Assembly (NCBI RefSeq): GCF_000315625.1
Contig: NW_005434570.1
Location: 12,792-76,791 of the forward strand
Direction of reading: 5' to 3'
From: Guillardia theta CCMP2712
Taxonomy: Eukaryota; Cryptophyceae; Pyrenomonadales; Geminigeraceae
Length of the DNA stretch: 64,000 nt
The stretch's first letter is position 1. The number at the start of each line of letters is the position of its first letter. The notes under the pieces are model-generated. The model was not told the origin of the DNA. It searched no databases and worked only from the letters and a program-made list of their open reading frames with translations. Positions 1-11,439 of the stretch are shown in pieces. The position numbers were made by a program, and so were the translations under genes.

Positions 1-784
1 TCCTCTCCTCCCCGCCCCCTTCCCTCTCCTCCCTGCATGCCTCTAGCTCTAGCGTGTACCACATCCCCTCCATTGCTCTCCCTTGACTGAGTCCGCCGGG
101 CCCGGGCCACCGACCCGGCCCTCTGGTTTTACACTGAGATTAAATTTTTTTGGTCGAGCCTTATTGTTTTGGCCTCTTTTTTTCCTTTGGTGTGCAAGCG
201 CCATGCTTGTCGTCCCCCTATCGCTCCTCCTCCTCCGCCCCTACTGCCGCTGTCCGCCAGCACTCCCGCCCCTCTCCAGACCTGCTTCTTGTAGCACGTG
301 CTAACATGGTTCTTCCCGCCTCTGCTCGTGATGGGGCTGCTATGGTCGTGTCGAGGAGGGAAAGGGGGACGTGCTGTTAACATTGCCCGTGACTGTGCTG
401 CGGGTCAGACAGTGTTGCCTGAGAGGAGGAATGGTGAAATGTGCGTGGGTAGTGGGGCTTGATCAGAAAAGATGAAATAATGCCGGTGAAGATGCGTGAT
501 TGCAAACAAAACTCAGGACCTGGTGCTCGGAAGAAAAGTTGTGTGTGTAGATTGTTAGGTTTTCCAATCCTGGACAATTTGTGTCATGAGATGCTCGTAG
601 TTACCGATAGATGATAGAAGACAAGCTTACCAGCTTGATGTCAGTTGCCATGTTGACATTCTGCTGTCTTTCTGCAGCATTCTTTGCCCCCGCCTTTGTC
701 TCGCGATCAATTTTGATTGAATTTGAGAGGAGGGGCGTTGAACCCATACAGTACTAAGAGCACGCTGACTCGTTTCTCTCCAGC
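1..784. other. Left edge, no supported gene
   Basis: Pyrimidine-rich sequence followed by mixed sequence. Short open frames on both strands overlap one another and show no protein-like composition. A pyrimidine tract ending in ctccag lies just before the ATG at 785, so an upstream non-coding or coding exon of the next gene may sit here, but I could not identify its donor site. Confidence 0.4.
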
Positions 785-1453
785 ATGTTCAAGGTCAAGC
801 TCTTCTGCGATAGAGACTCTCTCAAACCACGGCAAGAAGTCGAGTGCTCGGACGAGGCTCTGAGCTGCTCCACTACCCCTGACTCCTCCCTGGACCCGAC
901 GGTCAACCCGGATGGCCTCCGCCATGCTCACAAACGCGGCCCCAAGGGACTTGTGAACCAGAGCAGCCGGCGAGACTTCTCGGAGCTCCCCTTCGATGAC
1001 TCGGCGGCAGCTGAGTGCCTGCTGGACCTCAGCAGCAGCGAGCAGGACATGAGCGACAGCGAACAAGAGGCTGGCAGGCAGGGGGAGTTGTGGCTGCCGG
1101 AGGGAGGGCTGTACGAGGCCCTTTATAACGGCATCACGACGCAGAGCTCGGTAGAGTACATGAAGGATGCATGAGTTGGAGGATGATATTGTTGGACCTT
1201 GGATGTTCTTTCTTGACGATGTCAAGTTCGACATGTTTGTTTCATGTTGTTGTTCGCAATGACTCCGATGTCATCAGTTGTCTAACCAGTTCCGGTGTTG
1301 CAGGAGAAACGCAAAGAACACCCGGGTGAGATTGCCATAGAAGGACTGATGGAGCTCTGGGAATCCGTGGAGAACGACAGGATCATTCAGGAACTTTGCC
1401 AAGCTGCAAGCGTTGCAGCCGACGGCTGCTTGGAACATGATCAGAAGGACTAA
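785..1453 (+). CDS. Small acidic protein of unknown function, two exons
   Basis: I do not recognise the family. Exon 1 is 785-1150 and exon 2 is 1304-1453; the intron has a gtagag donor and a ttgcag acceptor and joins in phase 0, giving 171 residues. The N-terminal half is acidic and serine-rich (LDLSSSEQDMSDSEQE near residue 85). The C-terminal half (LMELWESVENDRIIQEL) is predicted by eye to be helical. Without splicing, exon 1 stops at 1174. The alternative is that 785 is not the true start, because the ATG is preceded by a good acceptor (ctctccag|C). Function unknown; no membrane or targeting signal seen. Confidence 0.6.
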
Positions 1454-1624
1454 TGAGAGACGTGAAATATCCATGAATGTTGTATAGCGAGTGAACCGTT
1501 GATGTGTGATAAAAATAAGTCATTTTCATTCTTGCAAACTCGCATCCCACAGCAACTGGGGATTGAGTGAACAGCTTGTTCCTCTCGTAGATACGGGAAA
1601 CAGCAGTGTCCTGTCTCAGCTCGT

Positions 1625-3053
1625 CTACTTGAAGTTCATGATGCGGGTGAACTTGGCTGGATCTAGTGAGGCTCCTCCAACCAAGCAACCTGGTAAGAAC
1701 TATCACCACACCTTGATGGCACCGCCACCATGTCCCTCACCATCGATGTCAGGCTTGGACATGAGCTCGTCGACAGAGTCAGGGGTAACTGATCCACCGT
1801 ACTGCAAGCCAAGTGTCAGGTCTCAAGGTGCATAGCGGCAAGACCTCACCTGGATTCTAATTGTGTCAGCAGTTTCCTGGTCGTACATGTTTGCTAGCCA
1901 TCCCCTGATAAACTTATGAACATCCTGTGAAGAATCATCAGGTGAGAAAACCAACAAGAGATTCGCATAAATGCAAAAGAGGAGAGAGGCAAACGAACAG
2001 AGGGGCAATCTAGTGCTGCGAAGGAGGAGGGAACAAGATCAAGAGGTAAACAGGAAGACAAGAAGGGACAGAAGGGGAGGAGAAACTGAAAAAGATAACC
2101 AACCTGTGCCACGCTGGCATCGCAAACGAGTCCAGTTCCGATGGCCCAGACTGGTTCATATGCTATGGTGACTTTCTTTGCATCCTCCTTGGACACACCC
2201 TTCAATCCCTTCGCTAGCTGATAGAAGCTTCAGTGAGCGACAAATAACATTCTTCAGTGCAACGTGAAACACCTGTATAGCACAGATCTGGGTGTTCAAT
2301 CCACTTTCATACTCTTCCTAAAAATCCAAGAAAGTAAGACTCTCTCATAGTCACACATCGCCCTCCTCTTGCCTTGGTCTCCCCAACGCACAAGATAGGC
2401 AGCATGTTGTCGGCAAGGACCTTGTGGATCTGCCATGGGTGGTCACGAGCTTCACCGGCCCCGCAGAATTCATCTCACGATCTGGTTGACCATCTCGTCC
2501 GTCTGATGGAAGACAGTACGACGCTCACTATGGCCAACAATGACATGCTTTGCTCCAACGCTCTGCCAATGAGAAATTTCACTATCCGCCTCCACGTCAG
2601 CACTGCAGCCCTCTCACCCTGATCATAGAGGTGGAGGTGGCCCCCGTGTATGCTCCCTTCTGCTCAAAGTAGCAGGCCTGAGCCCCAAGATCGATTCCTC
2701 CCTTGTCCAGGTGAGGCTTGCAAGCTGCCAAGAACGGGTGGGGAGTGCAGATAGCTACTTGAGCCTTAGAGCTCCCCTTGCCGTCCGCGATGGCCTTCGC
2801 CAGGCTGATGGCCTGAGAGTAGAGGGTCAAACATGGAATCATTTGCATCGATGACGACCTCTTCCACTGAGGTAGGATTCATCTTCCAATTCCCCGCAAT
2901 GAAAGGAACGCGAGCGGCCATGGTCAGGTCCAAGGGAGTGGACGCAGCACGGAGCGATGGCGCCTTGTTGCCCCCCTTGCCCGCAAGAGGGCCAAACGAG
3001 GGCGCAAAGCCATACGCTACCGCGGGCGATGCTACTAAGAGAAAGTACTTCAT
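1625..3053 (-). CDS. TPI: Triosephosphate isomerase, plastid-targeted
   Basis: Interconverts glyceraldehyde 3-phosphate and dihydroxyacetone phosphate. Nine exons splice in frame: 3053-2859, 2812-2618, 2562-2479, 2429-2373, 2317-2273, 2217-2104, 1924-1850, 1801-1741, 1689-1625, giving 296 residues. The catalytic features are present in order: NWKMNP (active-site Lys), GHSERR (His), CVGET, AYEPVWAIGTG (Glu), YGGSVTP and VGGASL (phosphate loop). The first 45 or so residues are extra to the usual 250. They form a hydrophobic signal peptide (MKYFLLVASPAVAYG) followed by FAPSF, the red-lineage complex-plastid pattern, so a plastid location is inferred. Intron 4 (2318-2372) begins GC (AAG|gcaaga); the rest begin GT. 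Introns are 46-55 nt except intron 6 (1925-2103). An in-frame ATG at 3062 would add three residues. Confidence 0.96.
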
Positions 3054-3519
3054 GCTCCACATCCTGTTTAGGCCTGCGACCAACTGTCAATCCCAACGCC
3101 TCTTGTTTCATCCAGATGGTCGAAAATGCATATTTGGCCAGCAGTGTTTGTGTAATCATGTTGAAGAAGCGTTTTGGGATTACTATTCATCCTATAAAAG
3201 TGAAGGATGCTGATCTGTCTCTGAAAATGCTTTCTGTTCAGTTCTTTACAAAGATCCTCCTAAACCAGTGTAAAGTGCCAGAAAACTCTCTCACTACCCC
3301 ACATTCGTCAAAATCATTCGCAAGAAAGCAGCTTAATGTCAACCATGATTGTTCGGTACGAACATGCTCGATCCTGACCATCTCATGGCTGATTCCATCT
3401 TTCGCCACCCCCATCCCCATTCCCTATCCCCCACTATCTTGTGCCAGCATGCAGCGGCCGCGGCGCTTACAACTACCCCACCCACAAAGCCAAAAGATAA
3501 TAAGTCTAAAATAACCCGG
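3054..3519. other. Intergenic, no supported gene
   Basis: Upstream of the TPI start on the minus strand, so presumably its promoter and 5' leader. Open frames here have poor composition. I see no TATA box or other element I can defend. Confidence 0.4.
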
Positions 3520-3995
3520 TAGTCACCTAAAGGCATTAAGTAGATCGGGCTGACTACCACCCCTCCTTTTGATAGATCACTACCGGTACTCTCTATCCCT
3601 CTACAGTATGACCCACATGATACCACCACCGACCCATATCACCCTACCCACCACCTTGTAAAGCTGGGTCATCATTCTGATCCCGTCCTTTAGGCCACCC
3701 CGATCAGCAGTCTCTAAGGGTACCATTCAGCTTCGATATATTTCGTATATTGCAATAAGTAATTTTGTATATCCTACATACCTGAGTTCACAAGATCTAA
3801 ACACCCTTGCACCTCACTGTAACAACCGGTGAACAAGGCGTACCACCCATACACGAGTGATGGGCATGATCTACCCCCAGGCATGACACCACCCTACCTG
3901 GTGGTCACCCCACCTTCCAAACTGAGAGGTGTTCACGGGGTACAAAAGAATGAAAAAATGCACCCCACCCCCCTTTCAATGGAATTCAAGCCAGT
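3520..3995. repeat. CCCTAC-studded element, left flank of island 1
   Basis: Non-coding sequence punctuated every few tens of bases by words such as ACCACCCCTCC, ACCCTACCCACC and CACCCTACC on the plus strand. The palindrome TACCGGTA lies near 3589. The same vocabulary recurs at 12935-13220, 45520-45610, 49084-49292 and 57085-57490. It abuts a GC-rich island on its right. No open frame of protein-like composition crosses it. Confidence 0.6.
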
Positions 3996-3997
3996 GG

Positions 3998-4575
3998 TTC
4001 GTCGGTCCGGCGACCGTACGGCCGGGGCGGCACTGCCGCAGTGCCGCACACTGCGGCCCGGGCCGACGGCGGGCCCGGCCGGGGCCGCGGCCGGGCGCGG
4101 CCCGTGACTCAGCCAGATCCGACGCCGGGGGCAGTCACGCCTGACTCCGCCGGGAGTCCCGGACTCAGGCTCACCCGGGCCCGGCCCGGCCCGGGGAGCC
4201 TGTGACGCCGGACGGCGGACGCCGGTCCTGGACTCGGGACTCCCGGAGCCTCGGACTGGCAGGCTGCCAGTGCTGGGCGGACTCCCGGACCGTGACGCCG
4301 GATCGGACGGCGGAACCAGGCTTTCCGACACCGGCGAGCCGGGCCTCGGTCTCCGAATCGCGGCCGCATCATCATCATCCGGCATCGGATGGCGGCATCA
4401 TCGGACTGCCTCGGATCCGATCGGCGAACCGAATTGAAACCGCCGCTCAGTCCGAGTCCGCCCGGGCCACCCCGGCCCGGCGGCCCCGGGCCGCCGCCGG
4501 GGCCCGCCGCGGCGCCGGGCAAAGCGGCCGGCGGCTGGCCCGGACGACGACAAAGCCAGCCGCTGAGCCAAGTTC
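3998..4575. repeat. GC-rich mosaic island 1
   Basis: An abrupt block of very GC-rich sequence, bounded by ordinary sequence on both sides. It is built from short recurrent words: TGCCGCAGTGC at 4034, CCGGCCGGGGCCG-type runs, GACTCAG, and at its right edge AAGTTCAAAAT. The open frames in it are Gly/Pro/Arg/Ala-rich on both strands, as expected from composition alone, so I do not call genes. One of about eleven such blocks in the window. Confidence 0.65.
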
Positions 4576-6520
4576 AAAATCTGTAGCCACCGGTTCGCTT
4601 TGGTTTCAGGTACTGGGTGAGCTGTAAAATAATGGGCCAAGGTAGGGTAGTGACCCACACCCTCCCTGATCTCAGTCGCATGTTGGGTACTTGCGCCGTG
4701 ACTCACGATCGATCTTGAGATTGTTCTATACCTCTGTTTCTTGTTTATTACCGGTAGTTAGTCGCAAGTGTCACGGGTTGATGCCTTGGTTTTTCCCTTA
4801 TCCTTCTTCTACTATTGTCTCTTCTAATGAATGCTTGACCTGCATACCAAAGGGCTTCATATGTATTGATTGAGTTCTCACCGAGGGGTAGGGTCTGAAC
4901 TCTCGGCTCTAACTATAGGAGCATTTTCTCGCAGTGTGCTTCGAAACTCTGCGGTATCGGAACGCTTGAAAATCTGCCCGGAGATCCGGAGAGCACAAAG
5001 CAAAACTGAGTCTAAATTTGATGCGCTGTTTAGAAGGAGGAATGTAACAACAGACAGAAGAAGGTCACTCTGTCAGCTTGCCCCTGCACGAGGAAGGAAT
5101 AGCCTTGATTTCAGTCCACCGCTGACCAGCCGCATCGCAGAAATAGACGACAATGCATCTCTTGATACTTTCAGTCATGAGGTGCTGATCGAAAAAGAAT
5201 CGTTTGGGCATCTTGGCGCCCCGATGACTGTCACGGCCCATCGGAAACCATTTTAAAAAAGGAGACCACCCCCTAAACACCCACATTCTGCAAGGGACCC
5301 CTGCAGAGTGGTTGATCGGCATGACCTTGTCAAGGCAACCCACGGCGGACAGCTTTCTTATCATGCACCCCTCCTATTACGAGGATTCTTTAGGAAATTG
5401 TAGGGTAGTACGTTTCCGATGGGGGTAGGTAGGTGGAGATCTCGATTTGGATGACTCTATGAACATGTTACATTGTTGTAATTCAAAAACAGATTTAGTA
5501 GCCTTGGGTGTAGTCATGGATACGAGAGGTAGGGTCCTGAATGTTCCAGGGGGTAGGCTTTCTTCGTATTGTCCTTGAAATGTACCCAGGCTCAAACGAA
5601 GATTCCTGGTAAAAGACTATGGTGGGGTAGTCTATCAACATCAAGAGACTCATCATGCCTGCACACCACGGGTGGGTGAGTAGATGGAACGGGCTTGAAC
5701 TTGGGTCCTCTGCAAGTCGACTTGGTGATTTTTAACCTTCGTATACCGGGGTGGGTAGGGGACAATCAGGGGTGGAGGTACATGGACAGACCCCCACAGG
5801 AACCTGAGTACGTCGTTGATGGATAGGTAGGGGTAGGTAGTTTTGGAGGGTACCCACGAGGGACTCTGACAACTTGAGAGGAATACACGGGTACCCTCCA
5901 ACATGTCCGAGGGTTGCAAGTCCAGGACGACTTTCCCTCCTGTAAAAGAACCGGTGGGGGTAAAATTGTTGTGTCAGGGCTAGGGGTAGCAGCAGCTGTA
6001 AAACTTCAGGGTGGGGTGCTTTCAGCGGGATTTACAAGAACCAGTACAGAGGGTGGGGTAGTAGTTGTTGGGTATTTCTACTAGTACTTTTTGGATTTGA
6101 CCATCAGTTGACCATCGCGTTTGGCTGGATTTGGTTGCGGATCCGGGGTTCGATCGAGGACCCCTCACAGAATTTCTCTTTGTGAGTAGGGTAGGGGTAC
6201 AGTGTGTAGACTTTGGATCCCTCCGTGGGGTAGGGCTGTTCTTCTCACTCAATGGGTGGTACCTCGATGGGGTGCTCACAACTAGGACGGGTAGCCCAGA
6301 GTACCCTTTGATTCCCAGATGTTTTCAGGGAAACTGACCCATCACATTCTAGAACTGTCATGGAAATATTGACAAGAATGGGGTGGGTCCACACTCAGAC
6401 TCAGGGCATCAGTGGGGTGCAAGAGCGGTATGTTGGGGTGCACTGCCCGGCGGGGCACACACACTACACGGTGGAAAAGGGTGGGGTGGTCTTAATTATC
6501 TTCTTTTTAAAACCTTTTAG
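4576..6520. repeat. GGGTAG-studded element, right flank of island 1
   Basis: About 1.9 kb without a gene, peppered on the plus strand with GGGTAGGG, GGGGTAGG and GTGGGGTAG (for example near 4640, 5421, 5750, 5825, 6050, 6188 and 6228). This is the reverse complement of the vocabulary left of island 1, so the flanks are mirror images. TACCGGTA occurs near 4751. Spacing between G-runs is irregular, roughly 20-60 bases. It is too irregular for a tandem satellite. Confidence 0.55.
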
Positions 6521-7089
6521 GGAACATCGTCTCTTTAAGGCCAGTTTGCATCTAAAAACCTGTTTTAATTAAAAATATAGGGTCTTAAAAACATCGACGC
6601 CTACCCACCCCGTTCAATTCAAACAAATCAGCCTTCTCCTGGTACTAATTGAGTACCCCCCACCCCCAAGTGGTTCCCCTACTTCTCCCATATGTTCCCC
6701 TCCTTGCAAACCCCCGACATCATTGCGTTCTCCTCCTGAAGCTTGCACCCCATCTCCGTCCGCCGCCCCCTCCCCCTCCCCCTCCTCGGCCTCCGCCTTC
6801 CATCTTTCCTGCCTCCTTGAACCATCACCTGCCTCCACCTCCTCTGATCTCCTCGTGCCTCTCCACTTGCTGCTCTATCCACCTTGCAGCTTGTACTCGT
6901 TCTCTTTCCTCTGACTAGTTCTTCCCTGATCCCCCTCCTCCTGCTTATCCCGGCGTGCCATACCTTTGCCCCCTCTTGATCTGCCTGGGTTCCAAGAATA
7001 CTGCATTCCGTGCAACTTATAGCTATCTCGTTCGATAGCGCCGGCTGAATCCCCCATCCGCCTCAGTTACTCACAGAAGAAGGCCCAAT
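6521..7089. other. Upstream region of the 7.1-kb gene
   Basis: AT-rich at first, then strongly pyrimidine-rich on the plus strand from about 6655 to 6990. It probably holds the promoter and leader of the intronless gene starting at 7090. The proline-rich and glycine-rich frames here follow from the C-rich composition and are not called. Confidence 0.35.
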
Positions 7090-7989
7090 ATGTCCACGGA
7101 CATGATTAGCCTCCATATCCCCGAAGGCAAGGAGATGGAGGATCTCACCTTGAGGAAACGCCTCTCAAACCTCTGGAGCAGCGGCTCTTTCGAGCTCTCC
7201 CGCATGTCTTGCATGCACGGAAGCGGATCCTTCGACTTCCTCTCGTTGCCCCTGGACGAGGGGTCCTTCCCCGCGGTGACGGATGATCTACAGCACGAAG
7301 ACGACAAGGACGTGATGGAGCAGGAGATCTTCGTCGAGAAGCTGTTCTGCCCGTCCCCACCTCTGTTCCCCGAGTCTACCTCCGAGGAGGACAACGATGG
7401 GTTCATGGATGATGAGAGCTACGCGCAGTCGAGCGTCGAGCTGACGACCGACGACTTGAACCACAACAGCAACAGCCCGTCCGACGAGGACGATGGCGAT
7501 GTGGAGGTTGACTGCGCAGACGATGAGATTATCTCCGCCTTCATCGGCGTCAACGTGAAGCCCAACGCGAGGAGACGCATGCAGGATCTGCAGAGGCTGT
7601 TTTGGAAGCTCAACAAGCGGAAGGTAATCCAGCTGATCTCGCACGAGGAGGTGAATCAGAACTGCGTGCTGGGCTTCTCGGAGATCCTGGTAGATGACCT
7701 TGGCGAGTTCAACTCGTCGATCAGGAACCTGGTACTCAAGGACGAGTCTCACTGCTGGCTCATGAATGGGCGCGAAAGCATCAAGGAGCCGACATGGCCT
7801 GTCTACGAGATCCTGCGACAGATCGGCATCAAGCCTGTCAAGGGCATGCGGGGACCCAAGCACGGGGACCCGGGAAAGCGTGATTTCATGTACTACACCA
7901 AGTACGAGTTCTGCAGAGAGCTCATGCTCAAGAACCGCTGCAGGCTGCAAGCAGGGTTCATCGGGAGAGGGCGAAGAAACTATTTCTGA
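7090..7989 (+). CDS. Intronless 299-residue protein of unknown function
   Basis: An uninterrupted frame with coding-like composition, unusual here because nearly every other gene is split. Residues 1-75 are polar. Residues 76-150 are strongly acidic (TSEEDNDGFMDDES, SPSDEDDGDVEVDCADDE). Residues 155-299 look folded and basic (RRMQDLQRLFWKLNKRKV, then a tryptophan/tyrosine-rich stretch including PTWPVYEILRQIGIKPVKG). It ends FIGRGRRNYF. An acidic tail joined to a basic module suggests a nuclear or nucleic-acid-associated protein, but that is inference. The first ATG is followed shortly by another at residue 5. Two long antisense frames (for example 7288-7950) are shadows. Confidence 0.75.
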   Translation: MSTDMISLHIPEGKEMEDLTLRKRLSNLWSSGSFELSRMSCMHGSGSFDFLSLPLDEGSFPAVTDDLQHEDDKDVMEQEIFVEKLFCPSPPLFPESTSEEDNDGFMDDESYAQSSVELTTDDLNHNSNSPSDEDDGDVEVDCADDEIISAFIGVNVKPNARRRMQDLQRLFWKLNKRKVIQLISHEEVNQNCVLGFSEILVDDLGEFNSSIRNLVLKDESHCWLMNGRESIKEPTWPVYEILRQIGIKPVKGMRGPKHGDPGKRDFMYYTKYEFCRELMLKNRCRLQAGFIGRGRRNYF

Positions 7990-8139
7990 AGGATAGAAGT
8001 CACATAACCACTATGACATGTTTGATTACTTTTTTTCTTTTGGCATTCTATGCTCATTAATAAAACAATTGATAGCATCGATGTCATTCGATTCAACACA
8101 AACAAATTTTTCCAAACAGCATCATCCAACAACTCCTCC

Positions 8140-8717
8140 TCACACCGCCTCCTTTGGAGGCTGCGGTGGCTCGGGAACTGCAACTTCACTCTTGCCCTGC
8201 TCCGCAGTTTCTGATGGTGGAGCTGGAGCGCTCGGCTCTTCGTTCTTGCCGCTGTCGGAATCGTCCTTGTCCTCGTCGTCTGCTTTTCTCTTCTTCCCCT
8301 GCCGCTTCTTCGCTGCAGCCTGTACAGCAGGAGCGGCCAACACCGGCTGTGCTGCGGCTTGACCTCCCAGAGACTGCAAGGTCATGTAGTGCTGCTGCAT
8401 TTGCCTCTTGTGCGCTTCCAGCAGGTTGGCGTCTACTTCAGGAGGAGCGAAGTTGGGGATGCCCTGCATCGCCTTCCTCCTCTTGCCTCGCTGAGTCTGC
8501 GCGATGTGCTCAGCCTCCTGCATCGCCGAGATGGCATTGACAAGCACGTCAAGCTTGTCACTGTTGACACCCTAGAAGGCAGCTGAGGTAAGCGTATGGG
8601 AGGGGAGGGGAGGAGGACGAGGACCTGCTGAGTGCACTTGAGGCAGAGGCGCCTCCACCTTTCCTTCGACTGATGGCCGGGCCTGCCAGGAACGTGCACC
8701 TGACAAGTGTGTGAGTA

Positions 8718-8771
<54 letters not shown>

Positions 8772-10747
8772 GGGAAGGGGGTGGGGGGGTGGGGGAAGGG
8801 GTTAGAGGCTGGATGGGTGAACCACCACAGGAGTAAGGGAGGGGAGGAAGGGTTCTCACGTGCTTCCAGCGGATATCGATGGAGTTGCTGATTTTTCTTA
8901 CGATGACCTGCAAGCCCATCAGCAAGGCTGGGGGAAGAGCTGTGGAGGGGAGGCAGGAACCTGCTGCAGGACCTCCTGGGCGAGCATAAGGTCCTCCTGC
9001 GGGGTCCACTTCTTCTGTTGGGAGTTGTGCCGTCTCATCTTGTCCTCTCTGCTATCATCCTTCTTCTCCGATCCATTCTCATCCTTCTTCTCCGAGCTCA
9101 CAGCGCTCTCCTCAGTAAGCTGACCCGACGTCTCAGCCTGCCATTTGTGGATGGCCATAACCCTCCAGCGAGAGCGGCACTGCGAGGCATGTGAGAAGGC
9201 AGGAACAGGTCAAAGGAGGTGAGTCGGCAAGGAGACGAGAGAGAAGAACGGAGAAGAGCAGCAAGCAAACAAGACCTGCTCAGGAGTTCTTCCGGTGATG
9301 CATTTCGAGACCTTGATCCAAGAGACATCAACGTCTCCGTATCCCATCATGTACGCGTTGTTCGTCTTGACCGGCTGGTCCTTACCCTTCATCTCTTGGA
9401 GCTGCCAAAGCAACTGAGCTTTAGGGTGCATGCAGCCTGGAGGAGGATCAGCAACCTGCGCGTTTACAGCTTCTTCAAGCTTGATGCTCTCGTCAGTTGA
9501 CCACACGCCCTTTTTCTGCAGCAGCGCCGTCAGCCAGCGATTCACCTCCCTGATCAACTCACAATCTGGTCACCAGAGCCTAGGATTCTATGACGATAGA
9601 TGTCCTTGCACGAGGCAGCTGGTCTATTCACTTCTTCGCCGATCAACTTCCACTTGCACTTCATCAAACCGTTAGTGAGAGTGTGGGGCAGTGGCAGGGA
9701 CTTACTGGAGAGTCCTTGTACTGGACAGCTAGTGTTGCGATCTTCTCCATCTCCTCCTGTTGAACCACACATCACTTTCTCCTCTACAACAAACGCTTGA
9801 CTTGCCGGCGTCCATTGACCGCGTTTTGTGTCCTGCAGTAGCCTTCGGCCACTAAGGCGCAAGAGGCCAGTCAGCATGCAAAGGGTAGGTGTACCATGCA
9901 TACCGGTCATAGCACGCCGTCGGTTTTCTTCTTGGAAGTGCCATGCCAATCTACAATCAATCAGATCCAGTCGCTGCCGTACACGACTCCACACCTCTCT
10001 CCAGACGTCTCGAACCCAGTTCTTCCATGTCTTGTGGTTGGCCTGCAAAAGGAGCACAAGTGAGACACGGCGCCGTCACAATCCAATCGAAAGATTACAG
10101 GCACAGGCATGTCGATCTTATCGCCCGCAAGCACGGATCGCGCTACTTCAAGGGGGACCTGTAGACCAGTCAAGCTCATCCTTAACCGCTCAAGCTGACC
10201 TCATGAACTCTAGCATGCAGAGAAGAATCCATCGCTTGCATGAGCAGGGCATCCTCTTCGGCAGTGAAGCGTCCAACCACCATCTCCTGTGGCGGTAGGA
10301 CCGTGAAGGGGTTGACTGGGAAGACAAAGCTGGCAGTTGGCTGTGCTTCGGTGTTCTTCTTGGGCTTCTTCTCTTTCTTTCCTTTCCCCTCCGTCTTGTC
10401 CCCGTCAGCCTGTTCCCAATCAATCCATTAGCGCTCACGGGCCACATCAGACAGATCGACCTTGGGTTCCTCGGGTATCAGGGAGAAGCAGGACTGTTTG
10501 ATGAGCTCGGACTTTGAGTTGATATCCGCCTCCGTGTACCCCGCGGCCAGGAGATCCTCGCGCACTTGCCGCACAGTCACATCAGCTCCTCGCTGTCGGA
10601 GTATCGGCGCGACGATGTTCTGCACCCCGTCCTGGCTGTCGGGCAGAGCCTTGTCCGAGGCTGCTGGAACGAAATGAGGAGAGCAAAGGGCGGGAGTTGC
10701 ACAGGAAAACCTGCAGGCTGGGAGGCGGTCTGAGTTTGTCCTTCCAT
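8140..10747 (-). CDS. Myb/SANT multi-repeat DNA-binding protein
   Basis: At least ten short exons. Exon 1 is 10747-10711 (MEGQTQTASQPA), exon 2 starts at 10660, and the stop is at 8140-8142. Residues near the start (VRQVREDLLAAGYTEADI) weakly recall a DEK-C-like helical unit. Myb-type repeats follow: VGRFTAEEDALLMQAM, WKNWVRDVWREVW, WKLIGEEVNRPAASCKD, VWSTDESIKLEEAV, WIKVSKCITGRTPEQ followed by CRSRWR, and KKWTPQEDLMLAQEV. The tail is lysine-rich (KKRQGKKRKADDEDKDDSDS), a likely nuclear signal. The arrangement most resembles Reb1/TTF-I or SNAPC4-type Myb proteins; I cannot separate these by eye. Internal exon boundaries are approximate. Confidence 0.75.
8720..8770. repeat. (GT)n microsatellite
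   Basis: About 25 uninterrupted GT units, in an intron of the Myb/SANT gene (which reads it as CA). It is followed by a G-rich stretch. Confidence 0.95.
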
Positions 10748-11242
10748 GGTTGTCGTCGACCTGCAGCCAGATATCAAACAGCAGTGACACTGAGGAGCGA
10801 TGTCCACTCGACGATGCCAAGCAAAGCAGCTTCTCAGTACAATCTCCACAGCTCGGTCGTTTGCCAAGGAGAGAATTTTGAGAGCAATCGCAGTTTACAT
10901 GCATCATCACCACAAACCATTACATCACAAACTTTTGAGTCAACAACATATCATGCAAGTGCCTGATCAGCCACTGCGTGATTATTCAAATTCAAATTCA
11001 AATATGTAGCCGTGGGGTTGTCTTGCTTCTTATGAAGCATTCAACCTTCAATTCCATGCAGTTCTCGAAACATGCACGACTCATGCACGACTATTCGCAG
11101 CAGGGAGCTCTCTCATGCATTATTCATGTTATCCTCCCCCCCTCAATCATCTAACACGCCACTTCCTCCCACGTCCAAATTTCTAACAAGGAATGAGCAT
11201 CAAATGCGAGCAAACCAGCCAGCAAGGTTCGTAGAGGTCAAC

Positions 11243-11287
11243 ATGGCATGGACCGATAGGAGGAGCAGCGAGGGGGAGCTAGCGGGG
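11243..11287 (+). CDS. Possible first exon of the OTU/PDZ gene
   Basis: ATG GCA TGG ACC begins a 15-codon open stretch (MAWTDRRSSEGELAG) ending at a GGG|gtaagg donor in phase 0. The next candidate acceptor in the same phase is at 13560 (ccaagtag), opening onto VDCEQISATMQ. If real, the roughly 2.3-kb intron would contain the whole repeat block at 11.4-13.2 kb. No homology supports it, so it is tentative. Confidence 0.25.
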
Positions 11288-11439
11288 GTAAGGCAACGCC
11301 GAACGAGCATGTCACTTTCTCCTCCTCCCCCCTCCCCCCTTGCTCTCTATCAGCACACTTCCTCCATGCCCGCCCCTGCATCACAAGGACCCGCCTCGCC
11401 GCTCCTCTGTCGGCCCACAGCGCCCGCCTCTGACTAATT

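Noticed and set aside
4109-4522. Gly/Pro/Arg-rich proteins in the GC island, both strands
   Set aside because: High GC removes stops in every frame. No conserved motif, start context or splice chain.
6140-6175. tRNA B-box-like GGTTCGATC
   Set aside because: No A-box or acceptor-stem pairing at tRNA spacing. I found no tRNA or rRNA in the window.
4625-6520. GGGTAGGG runs as interstitial telomere repeats
   Set aside because: The words are neither tandem nor of constant unit, and both strand orientations occur in separate blocks. A telomeric tract would be a regular array.
7288-7950. 220-codon antisense frame
   Set aside because: Exact shadow of the intronless gene on the plus strand. Composition follows from third-position GC of the sense frame.
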